Origin: Actinomycetota bacterium
GTDB taxonomy: Bacteria > Actinomycetota > Actinomycetes > Nanopelagicales > Nanopelagicaceae
Direction of reading: 5' to 3'
DNA length: 8,341 nt
NCBI GenBank assembly: GCA_009700155.1
Contig: WLMP01000034.1
Location: 1 to 8,341, forward strand
Position numbers and translations under genes: made by a program. A model generated the notes under the pieces. The model was not told the DNA's origin. It was given only the letters and a program-made list of their open reading frames with translations, and ran no database searches. This document shows positions 6,429 to 8,341 of this stretch, one piece after another; the first letter of the stretch is position 1; the number at the start of each line of letters is the position of its first letter.

Positions 6429-7516
6429 CTTGTACTCTCTAATTTAACTATTATTGCTTTTCCTATTACTTCACTTGCAGAGAACTCTTGTTTAGTTAAA
6501 GGCTTATATGCCTTAGCCTTGCGCCAAATCTCATCCCAATTACTTATCAGCCAATCAGCGTTAAATTTACTATCCTCGATTACTTCTGCAGCTCCAACTG
6601 CTTGCAGATCAAGTGCATTAATTGCTTGTTCGCCATTGCCAATTGGAAGGGGGATCAAAATCGCAAACTTTCCAACAGCTGCTAATTCAGCGCAGGTTAA
6701 GGCACCACTTCTAGCGATAACCAGATCAGATGCTTGATAAGCCGCAGACATGTCATCAATATAAGATAAAGGTAAATAATTCTCAGTACTTGGTGGCAGC
6801 GGATTATTCTTTCCAACTGAGTGGACTACTTGAACACCTTTTTCAGTGAACACTGACAAAGATTGCATAATGGCCTCGTTAATGTGTCTTGAACCTTGCG
6901 ATCCACCAAATACAAGTACTGTCGGTTTATCTAAGGAAAGCTTCCATTTTTCAATCTGATTTTTCCTAGCTACGACTTTCTCTTCAGCAGATCTTTCACC
7001 ACTAGCGATGATTTCAACTCTGATTGGCATACCTGTTAGCTTTGCATCTCGCCAGCGACCAAATTGGTTTGTAGCCCGATTAAATGCGATAAATATTTGC
7101 TCGGCAAAGGGTGCGCCTAATCTATTTGCCCAACCAGGAACCGCATTCGCCTCATGAATAAAAATTGGTTTACGTAAAATAGCTGCCGCAAGATAGATCG
7201 GCGGGCAGGCATAACCGCCAAATCCAATAACTAGATCAGCATCTTTACATATCTTGATTGCCTTCCAAGTAGCAAAAATAATCTTAGCTGGCCAAAGCAG
7301 TGTTGCAGGAGTTAGCTGTCGTGGCATTAAAACCTTTGGAATATGAAGTACAGCAAAACCCTCTTTAGGTACTAATTGATTCTCAAGCCCGCTTTTTGTT
7401 CCTGCAAATACTAAATTCCAGTCCGGCTTTTTACTTCTAAGCCAATTAGCCACCGCAAGAGCTGGCTCGACGTGGCCAGCAGTACCGCCGCCAGCAAAAA
7501 TTATTTTCTTACTCAT
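6425..7516 (-). CDS. murG: Lipid II synthase MurG (UDP-GlcNAc:lipid I GlcNAc transferase)
   Basis: MurG is the peripheral membrane GT-B (GT28) glycosyltransferase that transfers GlcNAc from UDP-GlcNAc to lipid I, forming lipid II on the cytoplasmic face. The 363 residues fit the family. The N-terminal acceptor domain has the glycine-rich loop AGGGTAGHVEPALA (8-21), DLVIGFGGYACPP (94-106) and IHEANAVPGWANRLGAP (120-136). The C-terminal UDP-GlcNAc domain has LVFGGSQGSRHINEAI (201-216), ARSGALTCAELAAVG (268-282) and IPLPIGNGEQAINA (288-301), with the Glu and Gln that contact the nucleotide sugar. The GGGTAGHVEP loop and the PLPIGNGEQ form are typical of actinobacterial MurG. The ATG shares one base with the ftsW stop (TAATG), and the stop overlaps murC, so the three genes are probably translationally coupled. 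Confidence is very high. Confidence 0.97.
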   Translation of the reverse strand: MSKKIIFAGGGTAGHVEPALAVANWLRSKKPDWNLVFAGTKSGLENQLVPKEGFAVLHIPKVLMPRQLTPATLLWPAKIIFATWKAIKICKDADLVIGFGGYACPPIYLAAAILRKPIFIHEANAVPGWANRLGAPFAEQIFIAFNRATNQFGRWRDAKLTGMPIRVEIIASGERSAEEKVVARKNQIEKWKLSLDKPTVLVFGGSQGSRHINEAIMQSLSVFTEKGVQVVHSVGKNNPLPPSTENYLPLSYIDDMSAAYQASDLVIARSGALTCAELAAVGKFAILIPLPIGNGEQAINALDLQAVGAAEVIEDSKFNADWLISNWDEIWRKAKAYKPLTKQEFSASEVIGKAIIVKLESTR

Positions 7517-8341
7517 TAAGATAATTTTCGCACTCTATTGGCTTTAATGCCTTCTGCAATCTCAGGTGTTCGCCTGGCAACTCCTAAAACATACCCAACG
7601 GCAATTAAATTTGCTAGCAGCGATGAACCTCCGTAGGAGATGAAGGGAAGCGTTACGCCAATTACTGGAACTAGTGAGGTGGCAGAGCCAATATTTACTG
7701 CAATTTGTGCAATAAACCAACACGCAATTGCGGCTGAAACATACCTTGAAAAATCATCTTTAGTTTTCAATGCAACTCTAATGATTGCGTAAATTAATGC
7801 TGCATATAGGCAAAGAACTAGCAGTGATCCAAGCAACCCAAGTTCTTCACCGATTACTGAAAAAATAAAATCTGTATGCGCCTCAGCTAAATTTGCCCAC
7901 TTCTGCTTGCTTGCACCTAACCCACTACCCCAAAGTCCTCCACTTGCAAGACCCATAATGCTATGAGCTGGTTGCCAACCAGTGAACTTGTAATACCTAT
8001 CATCAAATGGATCAAGCAAGGCGGCAAATCTATCCATTCGATATGTACTACTAAATACGAGGGCACTACCGACTAAGGCTAGTGGAATAAATGAACCGAT
8101 AAAGAATTTTATTGGTGCACCTGCTGCAAATAGAATTCCAGTAAATATGAGAAAAACCAATAAAGCAGTTCCAAGATCTTTCTGTAGAATAATTAGAAGT
8201 TCTATGATAATAAATCCTGGTATTAAAAAGAATAAACTTTTTTTGGTATCTTTAAATAAATCAAGATTTCTTAGATGATATGCCGACCAGAGTATTAAGC
8301 CAAATTTTGCAAACTCGGAAGGTTGAAGTGTAAAGCCGGCA
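7516..8341 (-). CDS. ftsW: Septal peptidoglycan polymerase FtsW (SEDS family), N-terminus outside window
   Basis: FtsW is a polytopic SEDS-family glycosyltransferase that polymerises lipid II at the septum together with its class B PBP partner. The frame is open through the right edge, giving 274 visible residues; the first transmembrane segments lie beyond it. Visible motifs, numbered from the edge, are GFTLQPSEFAKF (2-13), ILQKDLGTAL (51-60), the loop GSGLGASKQKWANLAEAHTDFIFSVIGEELG with the presumed catalytic Asp at 157, and LPFISYGGSS (231-240). The AHTDFIF...GEELG loop and the GASKQKW form favour FtsW over RodA, as does position directly before murG. QKDLGTA has Lys where QPDLGTA is common. 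The C-terminal tail after the last membrane segment is short (ARRTPEIAEGIKANRVRKLS). A Met codon at 8158-8160 is internal and not the start. Confidence 0.95.
   Translation of the reverse strand, partial: AGFTLQPSEFAKFGLILWSAYHLRNLDLFKDTKKSLFFLIPGFIIIELLIILQKDLGTALLVFLIFTGILFAAGAPIKFFIGSFIPLALVGSALVFSSTYRMDRFAALLDPFDDRYYKFTGWQPAHSIMGLASGGLWGSGLGASKQKWANLAEAHTDFIFSVIGEELGLLGSLLVLCLYAALIYAIIRVALKTKDDFSRYVSAAIACWFIAQIAVNIGSATSLVPVIGVTLPFISYGGSSLLANLIAVGYVLGVARRTPEIAEGIKANRVRKLS

Noticed and set aside
6519..6737. Plus-strand open frame opposite murG
   Set aside because: It is antisense to the conserved UDP-GlcNAc-binding region of MurG and has no independent support.
8158..8160. ATG as the start of a short membrane protein
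   Set aside because: The frame continues upstream to the window edge with clear FtsW sequence, including LQPSEF and QKDLGT, so this Met is internal.
8170..8190. Lys in the FtsW QKDLGTA motif as a functional defect
   Set aside because: This position varies among SEDS proteins, and the Asp of the HTDF motif thought to be catalytic is intact, so there is no reason to suspect loss of activity.
1..8341. A new defence, mobile or biosynthetic system in the window
   Set aside because: All ten genes belong to well-known conserved families in a familiar dcw order. No unexplained coding region, array, terminal inverted repeat, integrase or transposase is visible.

Overview
The window looks like a chromosomal segment of an AT-rich, gene-dense actinobacterium (Actinomycetota). 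FtsZ begins in the typical actinobacterial way ([20 protein letters not shown]), and the order ftsW-murG-murC-ftsQ-ftsZ-pgeF-yggS-sepF-yggT is the actinobacterial division and cell wall (dcw) layout. FtsA is absent and SepF is present. Low GC by eye, overlapping or near-overlapping genes and very short spacers resemble streamlined freshwater actinobacteria such as the acI/Nanopelagicales group. That placement is inference; the phylum-level call is firm.

Layout: bases 1-907 hold the 3' end of a plus-strand ileS whose C-terminal domain is of the type found in actinobacterial IleRS. It meets the rest of the window tail to tail, with stop codons overlapping. All other genes lie on the minus strand and read from the right edge to the left: ftsW (cut by the right edge), murG, murC, ftsQ, a 187-bp spacer, ftsZ, pgeF, yggS, sepF, yggT. 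Junctions are TAATG (ftsW/murG), ATGA (murG/murC and pgeF/yggS), or gaps of 4-14 bp. The ftsQ-ftsZ spacer is the only sizeable non-coding stretch. It holds a possible promoter, a perfect 8-bp hairpin just ahead of the ftsZ ribosome binding site, an all-AT stem with a UUCG loop followed by a U-rich run, and a tandem 9-mer.

The genes work together as follows. MurC commits UDP-MurNAc to the peptide stem in the cytoplasm, MurG makes lipid II at the membrane, and FtsW polymerises lipid II into septal glycan. FtsQ belongs to the divisome core. FtsZ forms the ring and SepF tethers it to the membrane. PgeF and YggS are housekeeping proteins (peptidoglycan editing and PLP homeostasis) that travel with ftsZ in this phylum, and YggT is a small membrane protein of unclear role.

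No mobile element, CRISPR array, tRNA, rRNA or new defence or biosynthetic system is visible. The points worth a second look are the absence of divIVA/wag31 from its usual place after yggT, the overlapping convergent ends, the structured ftsZ leader, and the shortened PgeF N-terminus.
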